The position numbers and the translations under genes were made by a program. The notes under the pieces were generated by a model. That model was not told the origin of the DNA, made no database searches, and saw only the letters and a program-made list of their open reading frames with translations. A stretch of 64,000 nucleotides of DNA, taken from positions 21,889,855 through 21,953,854 of the forward strand of contig NC_054867.1 of NCBI RefSeq assembly GCF_018320785.1, read 5' to 3'. Of the stretch, positions 50,101-56,866 are shown piece after piece. The stretch's first letter is position 1. Each line of letters starts with the position of its first letter. The stretch comes from Cheilinus undulatus. Lineage: Eukaryota > Chordata > Actinopteri > Labriformes > Labridae.

Positions 50101-53100
50101 GATATACTGTACAACTGAGCCAACATTGCTTTTTGGCTAATTTTTTTACCTTAAACTCATTCAATAACACAGTGAAACTGTACCCATCAGCTATGCTGCA
50201 TAGCCTAGCTTCTCCAAGCATGCCTCTATGAAGGGGCAAGGCTCTGTTAAATCATTGGAGGGTAATGCCACTACTGTCGCTAAGTACCTCATACAACCCA
50301 ACTTCAAAAATGCAAACTTGTCTCTTTCAATAAAGTTACTCTCTAAACTTCTATTAGTGAAACTTTCCAGTTCCACACTGGTCGAGTATTTCGTAGGTAG
50401 GATAAATGCAGTCTCTACTCCCCACAGTCTTAACTAATATCCTGCCCACAACACGGTCTAATTAGGTTGATGTCACACAACTACCAGCCAGTCAACACTG
50501 AGGTCTGGATGGCACTCACACATCGAGTGTGCGGCATCACTTCCTGTTTCCTGCTGCTACTGTGTTGCTCTGTGCTGTTTCTCATGTTGACAGAGCTAGT
50601 GCAATATTGTTTATTTTCCTTAATTTTCTAACATACAGTTTTACTTTTGCCACATTAAGTACATTTTGTTTGTCATAACAAATGCATGTCAGTTTCAAAC
50701 ACTGGTCACATGCACTACTAATAATCATTATCGGTGTCAGCCCTGGAAAACCAATATCAGTCGTTCCTTACTAACAAGTAATAACATCAAAAAAACTATT
50801 ATTTTATTTTAATATTTTTGGGGGATTTTGTAGGGATCTTAACCTTTTTAAATCACATCACCAGAGATGCAAAAGCAGACATAGAGAGAGGCTTTACTTG
50901 GCTCCTTAGTGTGGACAGTGGCAGCATGGCGTGGTGTGGTCTGGCCTACTACAATGCCCAGCCTATTTTGTTTGCTAGAAAGCCAGAAAATTATCCCCTG
51001 ATCTCAGCAAGCTTTGTTATCCTGAGAAAAAAATCAATCACTCAAATTGGACTTAATCCTTCAATCTAGGGATTACTAGGTGATCTCAAGAAAACATCTA
51101 AAGATAACTTGTTATAATAAGCTGAGCTTTTGAGAGAACAACCTGAAATGCTTGTTGTCATGGTAGGATTTACAAAATAAAATATTTGGATGCATGCCAC
51201 TCAAGGCTTCTATAAAGTACAAAACTATAAGAACATATGCAGAAGATTTGATCTATTGAGATCTATATGATCTATTGAGGAAGGACGTTTATGAGAGAGA
51301 GATACACAGCAATAACTCACAGGGTGGCTGCAAAACCAACCCTCGTTGTGAATCAATACCTCTAACTCACCCTCAGAAGTTTTGACTGCATTTCTCAAAA
51401 CATCTCTTATTCTGTCAAACCTTCATACATCTTATTGGTCAGCATTGTTCTCCCATTTCATTCAGATCCAGTCTCAGGGAAAGACTTCTCCCACTGGTCC
51501 CCCTAAACCTGCTAACAAGCTGGATAACATGCTGGGAAGCCTGCAGTCGGATCTCAACAGACTTGGAGTTCAGACGGTGGCGAAAGGTGTCTGTGGAGCC
51601 TGCAAGAAACCCATAGTTGGACAGGTGAGGATAAAATAATACTGAATCATATGCATGTAAGTTTGAACTCAGTCAAATAAAACTTGAGCTAAAATTAAAC
51701 TTGCATGTTTCTATACTCATGCTTTATTAAATTTACTTAATATTCATGTGGAACATGGCTCATAATACCCAAAACAGCTGCTGAAATATCCTCACAGCCT
51801 TTTAGTTGTGTTGAATATAAGAATCCACTGCAGACATTTTAGCTCCAAGTTGGAGTTGTGCAGTGTTGGCTCATGATCCACATTTTTCAGGCTGTCGATG
51901 CTCAAGGGCCAAGCCAGTAAGTCTATCAGTAATTCAGCTTTCATTTAATTGGCAAGCAGTGAGTGTGTAAACTTGAGATGATATCATTCATTTTTTTTAT
52001 TGCTTGCACAAACTCAGTTGAATTGTAATGTAACCAGGCTAAAACTATATTTTTCTTAAAACATGATCCCACTGAAGTTGTGCTGGGATATTTTGTTATG
52101 AATCACCATCTTTGAGTGAAATTTCTGTGTGCATTTTTAAGCTCTAAGTTTTGAGATCTGTATCTGCAGCTGTCAGCAATGTCTCCTCTGCCTCTGCCAT
52201 GCAGAGCTGCAGTGATTTACCCCACTGAGCCCAGTCCTTTCCCTCAGAACCTCATTTTTATTTAATGTACTGTGTCTCCCTGCATCAGGTGGTGACAGCC
52301 ATGGGCAGAACATGGCACCCCGAGCACTTTGTGTGCACCCACTGCCAGGAGGAGATCGGCTCCAGAAACTTCTTTGAGCGTGAGGGGCAGCCGTACTGTG
52401 AGAAAGATTACCACAGCCTGTTTTCGCCGAGATGCCACTACTGCAACGGACCCATACTGGATGTTAGTAATGCAAACACAGCACACACTAGGATGGATGG
52501 GTGGATAATGATATTTATTTATTCATAACTTAATGGATTAAGTCCTTACTGGAAAAATCTCTGCATGTCGGAAACAGCTTTATTGCTCAAGCAGACATTG
52601 ACGGTTGATTAGACCCACGCATACGTATCCCAGAGGCAGCAGAAGTGAAGTGGCTTCCAGTCGCATTGTGCATGCAGATAGTCAAATGTCACACTCCCTG
52701 CATGCTTCTCTCCTCTCTTACTTGTCAGCACTCGGTCTTATCCTCACAGTGACACACTCCCATGGGGAGATTTTCAGTTTTTGGCTTAAACACAGCCACA
52801 CTCGTTCACCAACGTACATGCTGCCAGAAGTACTGGAAGGAAGTGAACAGTGGACATTAATTTAGGAGAAAGCCAACATGAATCACTGTCAAGTTTCCCT
52901 AAATCGCTTCTTCCTCTTCTTCTTTGTATATCTGTTTTTAAATGTTTGTATTTACCATTTTCAACTTAATGTGTTATTTTACTGAAGCTCATTTTAATGC
53001 ATCTTTCCCTCACTTTGCTGTTACTCCATATCGGTACAGGTGATGAATGTTAATGATTGCCTCCCCTGATTTAACCCCTCTCTTTCAAAACTGCACCCCC

Positions 53101-56100
53101 TGGTGGCAAAGTTAAGTATCACTCACGCTCTTGTAAAGGATGAGACACTGAAATGAAGTCCTGCCCTACTGTAGAAAAGTATTAGCAGATGATGTTTACA
53201 TCTTACAAAATGTGTTACAAAGACACTATAAATGTGGTTTAACTGAAAGTGCACTGAAATGATCTCAGGCCTGGAAAACATGAGCAAACAGTCATGGGAT
53301 TGCAGCGCCTCCCACACTACTTCTGTGGACTGTGTCTGCCCTCTTCTGGCCTCTGACTTTCTAAAATGTTAGTTCCTCCTGCAGAGTCACACTGGGAGGG
53401 CATGATCATTAATGTCCATCTGTGTAATTTTGGAACAACCCGCTCCCTGGTAGTTTGTCACTTATAAGTAGAAACTTTGTAATTATCCACAGAGTTCATG
53501 TTCAGAGTTATGGCTTTAAATCATCTGTAAAGTGTTGCCATTATTATTATCGTCTGTAAATGTTTTCTGCAGGCATTATAGATCTTTTTTTGTTGAAAAT
53601 GTTAATGGAAACTTTTGGGATGAAGAATTATATTTGTAATACCACTGAACAAAGTCATGCTCTGATAGTGACACAGGTCTACCAAATGCATCACACCACA
53701 GAGTCTACCTTGTTTGCCTGGTTTTTGCTTTGACATTTCACAGGTGTAATTTAAGCTAATCATCACTGCATAGAAGATGATGGGCATCCATGGCCTGAAT
53801 AAACATTAGTTTTAAAATTTGGATGTATTAACCTGAAAAGTCCTCCTGATGTTACAAAGAAAACATAGACAATAACATGGATAAGACCTCAGGTGTCCTC
53901 CAAAGATGGTAAAGCTTTGTACATCAGATTAGTTCAAGAAATTAGTATGACTTCTGTTAGGCCATTATTTTATGCATATTTTACTTAGTATGAAAAGCTG
54001 TCTGCTCTAATCGGAGTTCCTGGTCATACTGCTGAAATCATGTTTATTTTCAAAGGTTAGGAGTTGTTCTGCATGAAGTTCTCATATTAGAAAAGAATTG
54101 CAAGCATCAATAGTTGGTCTGATGGTAAAATCTACTAGTTGATTATATACAAATTAACACAATTATTTCTCCAATGTTTCCAACTTTCTGTGCAGTGACA
54201 TTTGTGTATTCACTATTGTGTGTCATGTTTTCCACTGACAGAGTCAAGCAGCCGTTGATTATTACTTAATGTGCAGCAGAAATGTCAAATGACGTGCCAA
54301 ATCATACCTTTAATGTGAGTGCACTCACTGCAGCAGAAACCCAGAGTGAAGAGAGAAAATTCACAGATCAGCTACTTCATGACACCTAGTGGTAATGGGT
54401 GCCTGGATAAGTGGATATACTTGTAATTTATCCCCCACAATTTCTACAAGAAGCCCACACAGCAAAAACTAACCAACCTGTTTCATGAATAAAGGCATGT
54501 AAGACTATGTTGCATATTTAGCTCACCTAAAATGGGGCCTTTGTATTTGCAAAATGCCACTTAATTTCTGCTGCTTTATGGAGTAAGGGTCATTATGAAA
54601 TTAACAGTTGAAGAAGAGCAGACTGAACATTGAAGTCCACTGGCCCACAGTTACAAGAATGAGACAACTAGATGAATATGCATTTTGAGTGAACTATTCC
54701 ATGTACTCAGCAGTTTTGGGGGTTCTTCATTACAAAGCAACAGACTGGTGTACTCAGTTACTTTCTGTTGACTTTAAAATCCCTGGGGACAAGATTTAGA
54801 GGAAGTATACTCTTTCTAGACTGAATAATAATGATAAGTGGATATACTCCATATATGTGCATATACCCCGCTCTACACCCCTGATGATACCCATTATCTT
54901 TTTACTGAAGCCTTAGGCTATGACAAGCCTGCTCAGCCAAACTAAGCCTGCTATGTTAAGCTTGCTTTGTGATAAACCCCTCACGTGCTTCTCTTCTGTT
55001 TTGCAGAAAGTTGTGACTGCTTTGGACAAAACTTGGCATCCAGAGCATTTCTTCTGCGCCCAATGTGGAGCCTTTTTTGGACCAGAAGGTGCCAACTGGT
55101 CATTCATCAATAATAAAATACATGAGTTGTGTAGAATAAAAGCAGCGTAAGTCACACTGTGTCTTGCTGCCCTCCAGGTTTCCATGAGAAGGATGGAAAG
55201 GCGTTCTGCAGGAAAGACTACTTTGACATGTTTGCTCCTAAATGTGGCGGCTGTGCCCGTGCCATCCTGGAGAACTACATCTCTGCTCTTAACTCGCTCT
55301 GGCACCCAGAATGCTTCGTCTGCAGGGTGAGTTCATCAGCATATATGTAGCCAATCTTACAATAGGGGGAGGGCTACAACGAGTCAAAAATGTCTGAAAA
55401 TGTGACCAGGATTTGCAAACGAAGTTCACGGTAGAAACGACAGTCATAACAGAACAGGTAGTCCAAAATAGTCTGATGTGATATAAAAAGTATTTATTAA
55501 ACAGGGATGACTTCAGCAAGTCTTCATCAGAACATAATGGACAAAAACAAGTGATTAAAAACACATGACGTGTCACGTGACACTTGATTAAGTCACATAA
55601 CTCTGTAGAAAAATTTTTCAACATGAATCACAACAGCAAACAAAGAGTACAAAACACATCCTAATTGTGTCAAATTAGATGATGCACCACAACTTGTTCA
55701 TATCAATATACAGATCATAAAGGGCTGGTGAGTGTGGTCAGCACAAAAAAATTATAGGAGACCTGAAAAATAGTGACACCAAGCCATTGCAAAGCTAATT
55801 AAGAGCAAAATGTACACGTTGTAAGTTGAACATACTATAAATAACGCAAACCAGAACTGTGTAGCGTTGGGAGCTTCATTGGAAATGTGAGGGTGCATAA
55901 TAAGACATAGATGAAGATGAAATTACTACCCCCCTATTAAACATGTCCTACTTTTTACAAGTATTTTCAAACTGCAGTTAAACACAGCAAGGCATTTTTT
56001 GCACAGCTTTTCCAAACATCCTAGTTTTATTTCGGATGCTTACATTATTTTACCTCTTACAGTGAAACAAAATTATTTCACAAAAAACCCAAACAACCAC

Positions 56101-56866
56101 GGTCAAAATTATAAGCCCCTCTGGCACTAACAGTCAATCGTGTCTCCTTTTTGCTGGATAACAGCCTGCAGTTGTTTGTTGTGGTTTTTAACAAGTCTCA
56201 GACACGTCTCCTGAGGAATCCCAGCCCATTCTTCTTTGGCAAATTTCTCAAGCTCCTCCAGAAAAGATGTTTGGAAAAGCTGTGTTAAAATATCCTTGTT
56301 CTTTAATAGCACTTGGAAAATACTTCTAAAAACTAAAAATTTTCATAGGGGGCTAATAATTTTGTCCTCCTCTGTATATCAGACAGTCAAGTCCTAGATA
56401 AGGGGTTACCTGAACAAACAGTTATTCAGTGACTAGCTAGAATTATGGTAAACCTGTGACTGAATGGAACTGATGGAAGAAAATGACACTAGGGCCTAGC
56501 ATCAAAATAAGAGACATGTGAGATGACATCTGTAACCAGTCTTAAAGTAAACTTACCATCATAAATTCCACCCTTCTTTAAACGTAATTTTTTTTGCAGG
56601 AGTGCTTCACCCCATTCATAAATGGCAGCTTCTTCGACCACGAGGGACAGCCGTACTGTGAGGCACACTACCACGAGCGGCGCGGCTCGCTCTGCTCCGG
56701 CTGCCAGAAGCCAATCACCGGCCGTTGCATCACAGCCATGGGCAAGAAGTTCCACCCAGAGCACTTTGTGTGCGCCTTCTGCCTCAAGCAGCTCAACAAA
56801 GGCACCTTCAAAGAGCAGAACGACAAACCATACTGCCATGGCTGCTTTATCAAACTCTTCAGCTAG
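17102..56866 (+). CDS. Paxillin, focal-adhesion LD/LIM scaffold; 14 coding exons, about 529 aa (short) or 1198 aa (long)
   Basis: Paxillin is a cytoplasmic adaptor at focal adhesions. Its LD motifs bind FAK, vinculin and parvins, its phosphotyrosines bind CRK, and its LIM domains target it to adhesions. Exons: 17102-17114, 41663-41838, 41990-42075, 43567-43706, 43895-44090, 44217-44364, 45127-46533, 47428-47697, 47960-48289, 51466-51624, 52289-52462, 55007-55088, 55178-55326, 56600-56866. LD1 is at residues 1-12, LD2 about 115-128, LD3 about 188-200, LD4 about 235-248, LD5 in exon 10. Tyr31 (YSIP) and Tyr91 (YSFP, equivalent to human Tyr118) keep the CRK-binding YxxP form. Four complete LIM domains follow. 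Exons 7-9 add 669 codons and are probably alternatively spliced: all three are phase 0, and exon 6 can join exon 10 directly. Human paxillin alpha has 557 residues. The gene is certain; the cassette's splicing is inferred. Confidence 0.96.
21830..22000. repeat. Degenerate short-unit repeat, inverted relative to 10370-10480
   Basis: The block is built from loose variants of 'aaaaatgggttaaaagtgg'. Positions 21841-21860 are an exact 20-bp reverse complement of 10374-10393. This suggests a dispersed repeat with internal tandem structure. Confidence 0.6.
23122..23142. repeat. (CA)n microsatellite
   Basis: About nine CA dinucleotides in a row, followed some 120 bp later by another CA-rich tract (23259-23285). 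Confidence 0.85.
24569..25043. mobile_element. hAT-type MITE (475 bp), copy 2, perfect 8-bp duplication
   Basis: The element starts CAGTGGTTCTCAACTGG and ends CCAGTTTTGAACCACCA, an imperfect inverted repeat. The octamer ATCTAGTG flanks both sides exactly (24561-24568 and 25044-25051). The interior phrase 'cgacccactgaaaact' near the right end is shared with the copy at 3736-4230. The perfect duplication implies a more recent insertion than copy 1. Confidence 0.92.
25052..29039. other. Intron 1 sequence, no element or exon recognised
   Basis: No supported feature. A short GT run lies at about 26762-26774. The overlapping frames at 26946-27230 on opposite strands look like chance. At 27915-27940 the phrase 'tttattgtccccccaggatg' resembles a retroposon 3' tail, but I could not delimit it. 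Confidence 0.4.
29044..29433. mobile_element. TTAA-type MITE (390 bp)
   Basis: The inverted termini are AGGTGCAGTGTGTAA on the left and TTACACACTGCACCT on the right, perfect over 15 bp. TTAA flanks both sides (29040-29043 and 29434-29437). A TTAA target is typical of piggyBac- and Kolobok-like transposons. A pentanucleotide tract (AATAC)n at about 29153-29178, followed by ACTTTATTTATCC, sits inside and looks like a nested retroposon tail. There is no coding capacity. Confidence 0.9.
30286..31197 (+). mobile_element. Tc1-like transposon, internally deleted (912 bp)
   Basis: Both ends are intact: CACTATATCGCCAAAAGTAT on the left and its near-perfect reverse complement (ACTTTTGGCAATATAGTG) on the right, with flanking TA at 30284-30285 and 31198-31199. 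It is much shorter than the roughly 1.3-1.6 kb of autonomous Tc1 elements because the 3' half of the transposase gene is deleted near 31110. It is the youngest-looking Tc1 copy in the window. Confidence 0.95.
30360..31115 (+). pseudogene. Tc1 transposase, one in-frame stop and 3' deletion
   Basis: The frame contains the N-terminal helix-turn-helix region ([14 protein letters not shown] opening, [16 protein letters not shown]), the GRPCK linker with AT-hook-like character, a second DNA-binding domain ([10 protein letters not shown]), and the first catalytic motif [15 protein letters not shown] at 30912-30914 interrupts it, after which the same frame continues with [18 protein letters not shown] and [20 protein letters not shown]. 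The second and third catalytic acidic residues are missing because of the deletion, so it cannot transpose itself. The reading frame is otherwise well kept. Confidence 0.93.
31200..34019. other. Intron 1 sequence, no element or exon recognised
   Basis: No supported exon. CT-rich and CA-rich tracts occur at about 32930-32980 and 33103-33122. Frames at 31591-31869 and 32323-32592 overlap on opposite strands and lack domains. Confidence 0.4.
34028..35003. mobile_element. 976-bp non-autonomous hAT-like element
   Basis: The termini are TAGGCCTGGGCGATATGG on the left and, reverse-complemented, TAGAGGTGGGCGATATTCC on the right. The octamer ATCTCTTG flanks both sides exactly (34020-34027 and 35004-35011). 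The 8-bp duplication with TAG...CTA ends supports a hAT relative. No transposase frame is visible. The long interior (frames such as 34540-34761) is unrecognised. Confidence 0.92.
35205..36020 (-). mobile_element. Tc1-like transposon, 5' part lost
   Basis: The terminus CAGTGCCTATAAAAGGGTTC, next to TA at 35203-35204, belongs to the same family as the 14385 and 39877 copies. The transposase relic reads on the minus strand, so this terminus is the element's 3' end. Similarity stops near 36020, where the N-terminal half of the gene and the other inverted repeat should be. Confidence 0.85.
35707..36021 (-). pseudogene. Tc1 transposase relic
   Basis: The frame reads [15 protein letters not shown], the first catalytic motif, then shifts frame. 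Another frame over the same DNA continues [20 protein letters not shown] and [28 protein letters not shown] segment follows in the first frame. Frameshifts and truncation make it inactive. Confidence 0.85.
36021..37100. other. Intron 1 sequence, one unexplained minus-strand open frame
   Basis: An open stretch of 141 codons at 36508-36933 on the minus strand has no domain, no repeat pattern and no obvious splice context. I do not call it a gene. The rest shows no recognised element. Confidence 0.4.
37105..37400 (+). mobile_element. Rex/Jockey-like LINE reverse transcriptase fragment
   Basis: One frame encodes [20 protein letters not shown] at about 37164-37223 and, after an in-frame [12 protein letters not shown] at about 37254-37280. 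These are reverse transcriptase motifs (PQGS and the catalytic YADD) of non-LTR retrotransposons. The fragment is short and broken by stops. A related but shorter segment recurs at 37860-37990. Confidence 0.8.
37860..37990 (+). repeat. Second diverged copy of the 37.1-kb LINE flank
   Basis: The phrase 'ttttagctagtagaatgc' with 'gatcatctatcttctggttt' parallels 'ttttagctggtagaacgc' and 'aatcatctatcttgtagttc' at 37110. Similarity resumes with 'tcattattaatatgaactata' and 'gaggcaaagtttaatttttatgc'. The PQGS-coding stretch is missing here. This suggests a local duplication with an internal deletion, or two independent insertions. Confidence 0.6.
38000..39874. other. Intron 1 sequence, nothing recognised
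   Basis: No supported exon or transposon end. The 110-codon minus frame at 38282-38614 has no domain. CT-rich sequence occurs at about 38615-38700. Confidence 0.4.
39877..41278 (-). mobile_element. Tc1-like transposon, near full length, decayed
   Basis: The left end CTGTGCCTTTAAGTATTCAC follows TA. The right end, AAACATCCAAGGGGTGAATA then CTTTTTACAGGGACT, is its diverged inverted repeat. The minus strand carries transposase relics, including [20 protein letters not shown] (third catalytic region, 40133-40321) and [15 protein letters not shown] (about 40560). The length of 1.4 kb is near that of complete Tc1 elements. Frameshifts and stops show it is inactive. It is the same family as the 14385 and 35205 copies. 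Confidence 0.88.
40133..40321 (-). pseudogene. Tc1 transposase C-terminal relic
   Basis: It encodes [20 protein letters not shown], then [16 protein letters not shown] and [16 protein letters not shown]. The glutamate in ENLW is the third residue of the DDE triad. It is disconnected from the rest of the transposase by frameshifts. Confidence 0.85.
41663..41838 (+). CDS. pxn exon 2: LD1 and Tyr31 region
   Basis: It completes LD1 ([10 protein letters not shown]) and encodes [14 protein letters not shown], in which Tyr31 aligns with human Tyr31. The YSIP form is a CRK SH2 docking motif. Human Tyr33 is Ile here, and no clear equivalent of human Tyr40 is seen. The exon runs from acceptor CCACAG to donor GTAAAG and ends in phase 0. 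Confidence 0.95.
41990..42075 (+). CDS. pxn exon 3: Ser/Pro linker and Tyr118 equivalent
   Basis: It encodes [20 protein letters not shown] and EEDHVY; the final Tyr is residue 91. With the first codon of exon 4 it makes YSFP, equivalent to human Tyr118 and another CRK docking site. It ends in phase 2 with donor GTAAGA. Confidence 0.95.
42383..43008. mobile_element. hAT-type MITE (626 bp) in pxn intron 3
   Basis: The ends are CAGTGATAATCAACTGG and, reverse-complemented, CAGAGATCATCAAA. Flanking octamers TCATACAT (42375-42382) and CCATCCAT (43009-43016) agree at 6 of 8 positions. Inner end phrases 'ggccacatcaggccccc' and 'aactggcccttgtaaaaat' are typical of fish hAT elements. There is no coding capacity. 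It carries a CTCF-like motif at 42812-42828. Confidence 0.8.
42812..42828 (-). promoter_or_regulatory. CTCF-like motif inside a hAT MITE
   Basis: CGCCCCCTTGTGGCTGG fits the reverse-complement CTCF core (GCGCCCCCTNSTGGC) closely. It is a sequence match only; whether it is bound is unknown. Confidence 0.35.
43567..43706 (+). CDS. pxn exon 4: LD2
   Basis: It encodes FPNKQKN, a Ser-rich linker and [16 protein letters not shown] (residues about 114-129). This is the LD2 motif, which in the family binds FAK and vinculin. It enters in phase 2 and ends in phase 1 with donor GTACAC. Confidence 0.95.
43895..44090 (+). CDS. pxn exon 5: LD3
   Basis: It encodes APPLPASS, a linker, then [18 protein letters not shown] (residues about 186-203), the LD3 motif. 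It begins after acceptor TTCAACAG in phase 1 and ends in phase 2 with donor GTAAGC. Confidence 0.95.
44217..44364 (+). CDS. pxn exon 6: LD4
   Basis: It encodes a Gln/Glu-rich linker and [20 protein letters not shown] (residues 234-253), the LD4 motif, which in the family binds FAK and GIT/PKL. It ends in phase 0, so it can join either exon 7 or exon 10. Read-through of the donor GTGAGT reaches a stop at 44437. Confidence 0.95.
44365..45126 (+). other. pxn intron 6
   Basis: The intron runs from donor GTGAGT to acceptor CTTTAG. No transposon end or exon is recognised inside; the frame at 44812-45126 simply runs through the polypyrimidine tract. Confidence 0.7.
45127..46533 (+). CDS. pxn exon 7: large optional Ser-Pro-rich exon (469 codons)
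   Basis: An exceptionally long internal exon, open throughout, between acceptor TTTAG and donor CAA|GTAGGA, phase 0 at both ends. The first third is Ser/Thr-rich. The middle (about nt 45455-46190) has about 29 Ser-Pro dipeptides in loose repeats such as [15 protein letters not shown]. The C-terminal third is acidic, includes [16 protein letters not shown] (an LD-like motif near residue 632 of the long form) and ends VERLSASGQ. If the donor is not used, the frame continues for ten residues (GHINLTLPK included) and stops at 46564-46566, giving a LIM-less protein. It resembles the long vertebrate PXN isoforms in position. A minus-strand frame over the repeat is a shadow. Confidence 0.85.
46534..47427 (+). 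other. pxn intron 7
   Basis: The intron runs from donor GTAGGA to acceptor TCTCCAG. No recognised element is present; frames on both strands (for example 47157-47541) overlap exon 8 or have no domain. Confidence 0.6.
47428..47697 (+). CDS. pxn exon 8: basic/charged optional module (90 codons)
   Basis: Phase 0 at both ends, donor GTAGAC. It encodes [60 protein letters not shown] and [14 protein letters not shown]. The [11 protein letters not shown] stretch could form an amphipathic helix, flanked by a strongly basic run. The good codon structure and exact fit to exon 7 and exon 9 frames support a real exon. No named domain is recognised. Confidence 0.82.
47960..48289 (+). CDS. pxn exon 9: polyproline optional exon (110 codons)
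   Basis: After acceptor CCCTCAG it encodes [20 protein letters not shown], then repeated blocks of the form REPTPPP and KEPTPPP, and ends [19 protein letters not shown]. About half the residues are proline. Such tracts bind SH3, WW or profilin-type domains. The reading frame fits phase 0 to exon 10 (IQSQGK), but the sequence after the last CAG is GCACGC, so the donor would be GC rather than GT. Without splicing the frame stops at 48374-48376. The antisense Gly-rich frame is a shadow. Confidence 0.75.
49480..49565 (+). mobile_element. Non-LTR retrotransposon 3' tail
   Basis: The phrases CTTGGCCAGGTCACCCTTGT, GAAAGAGATCTCGGTCTCA and GGTTAAGTAAAGGTTAAAAA, followed by AATAAATAAAAA, form the familiar 3' end of a widespread fish LINE family. 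Only the tail is present, as in typical 5'-truncated insertions. The clade is not assigned. Confidence 0.65.
49812..50325. mobile_element. TTAA-type MITE with about 75-bp inverted repeats (514 bp)
   Basis: The left end AGGGATATTTCAGTATTTCT continues into GAAGTTGGGTTGTCTGAGG and TAGTAGTGGAATTATCCTCC. The right end (50253-50325), reverse-complemented, reads the same with roughly 20% differences. TTAA precedes the left end (49808-49811); the right flank is TTCA, one change away. It has no coding capacity and is related by target type to piggyBac/Kolobok-like elements. Confidence 0.88.
51466..51624 (+). CDS. pxn exon 10: LD5 and start of LIM1
   Basis: It encodes [15 protein letters not shown], then [18 protein letters not shown], the LD5 motif, and [16 protein letters not shown], which opens LIM1 with its first Cys pair. 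Phase 0 at both ends, donor GTGAGG. Confidence 0.96.
51625..52288 (+). other. pxn intron 10
   Basis: An ordinary GT-AG intron with acceptor TGCATCAG. No transposon end recognised. Confidence 0.8.
52289..52462 (+). CDS. pxn exon 11: LIM1, opening of LIM2
   Basis: It encodes [20 protein letters not shown] and continues through [20 protein letters not shown] and [11 protein letters not shown]. The Zn ligands of LIM1 are complete and the first Cys pair of LIM2 (CHYC) is at the end. Phase 0, donor GTTAGT. Confidence 0.97.
53093..53109 (-). promoter_or_regulatory. CTCF-like motif
   Basis: GCACCCCCTGGTGGCAA differs at about two positions from the reverse-complement CTCF consensus GCGCCCCCTGGTGGCCA. 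Motif only. Confidence 0.4.
53337..53353 (-). promoter_or_regulatory. CTCF-like motif
   Basis: TGCCCTCTTCTGGCCTC contains the core GCCCTCTNSTGGC form of the CTCF site, in the same orientation as the motif at 53093. Motif only. Confidence 0.35.
55007..55088 (+). CDS. pxn exon 12: LIM2 middle
   Basis: It encodes [20 protein letters not shown] and GAFFGPE. It enters in phase 0 and ends in phase 1 at a weak donor (GAAG|GTGCCA). Read-through would stop at 55148-55150. Confidence 0.96.
55178..55326 (+). CDS. pxn exon 13: end of LIM2, first half of LIM3
   Basis: It encodes [20 protein letters not shown], closing LIM2, and [20 protein letters not shown] with HPECFVCR, opening LIM3. It starts after CCTCCAG in phase 1 and ends in phase 0 with donor GTGAGT. 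Confidence 0.97.
55327..56096 (+). other. pxn intron 13, left part
   Basis: No exon is seen. The stretch 55480-55580 with 'cttcagcaagtcttcatcag' resembles dispersed fish repeats but I could not define ends. Confidence 0.5.
56097..56374 (-). mobile_element. Short Tc1 derivative in pxn intron 13
   Basis: Ends: GGTCAAAATTATAAGCCCCT at the left and, reverse-complemented, CAGAGGAGGACAAAATTATT and AGCCCCC at the right, next to TA. Between them, the minus strand encodes a transposase tail: [40 protein letters not shown]. The rest of the gene is deleted, so it is a non-autonomous remnant. Confidence 0.8.
56600..56866 (+). CDS. pxn exon 14: end of LIM3, LIM4 and stop
   Basis: It encodes [59 protein letters not shown] and ends [15 protein letters not shown] followed by TAG at 56864-56866. 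LIM4 is complete. Phase 0 from acceptor TTTTTTGCAG. Confidence 0.97.
   Translation, partial: ECFTPFINGSFFDHEGQPYCEAHYHERRGSLCSGCQKPITGRCITAMGKKFHPEHFVCAFCLKQLNKGTFKEQNDKPYCHGCFIKLFS

Larger units (their letters stand above)
48290..51465 (+). other. pxn intron 9 (3.2 kb)
   Basis: The acceptor CATTCAG ends at 51465. The intron holds a LINE 3' tail (about 49480-49565) and a TTAA MITE (49812-50325). The remaining sequence has no recognised exon; the frame at 50818-51069 lacks a domain. Confidence 0.7.
52463..55006 (+). other. pxn intron 11 (2.5 kb)
   Basis: The acceptor TTTTGCAG ends at 55006. No transposon end is recognised. Two CTCF-like motifs lie 244 bp apart, at 53093-53109 and 53337-53353. 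Confidence 0.75.

Noticed and set aside
54913..55305. 130-codon minus-strand frame
   Set aside because: It overlaps pxn exons 12 and 13 in antisense and has no recognisable domain.
56489..56839. 116-codon minus-strand frame
   Set aside because: Antisense shadow of the LIM3/LIM4 exon.
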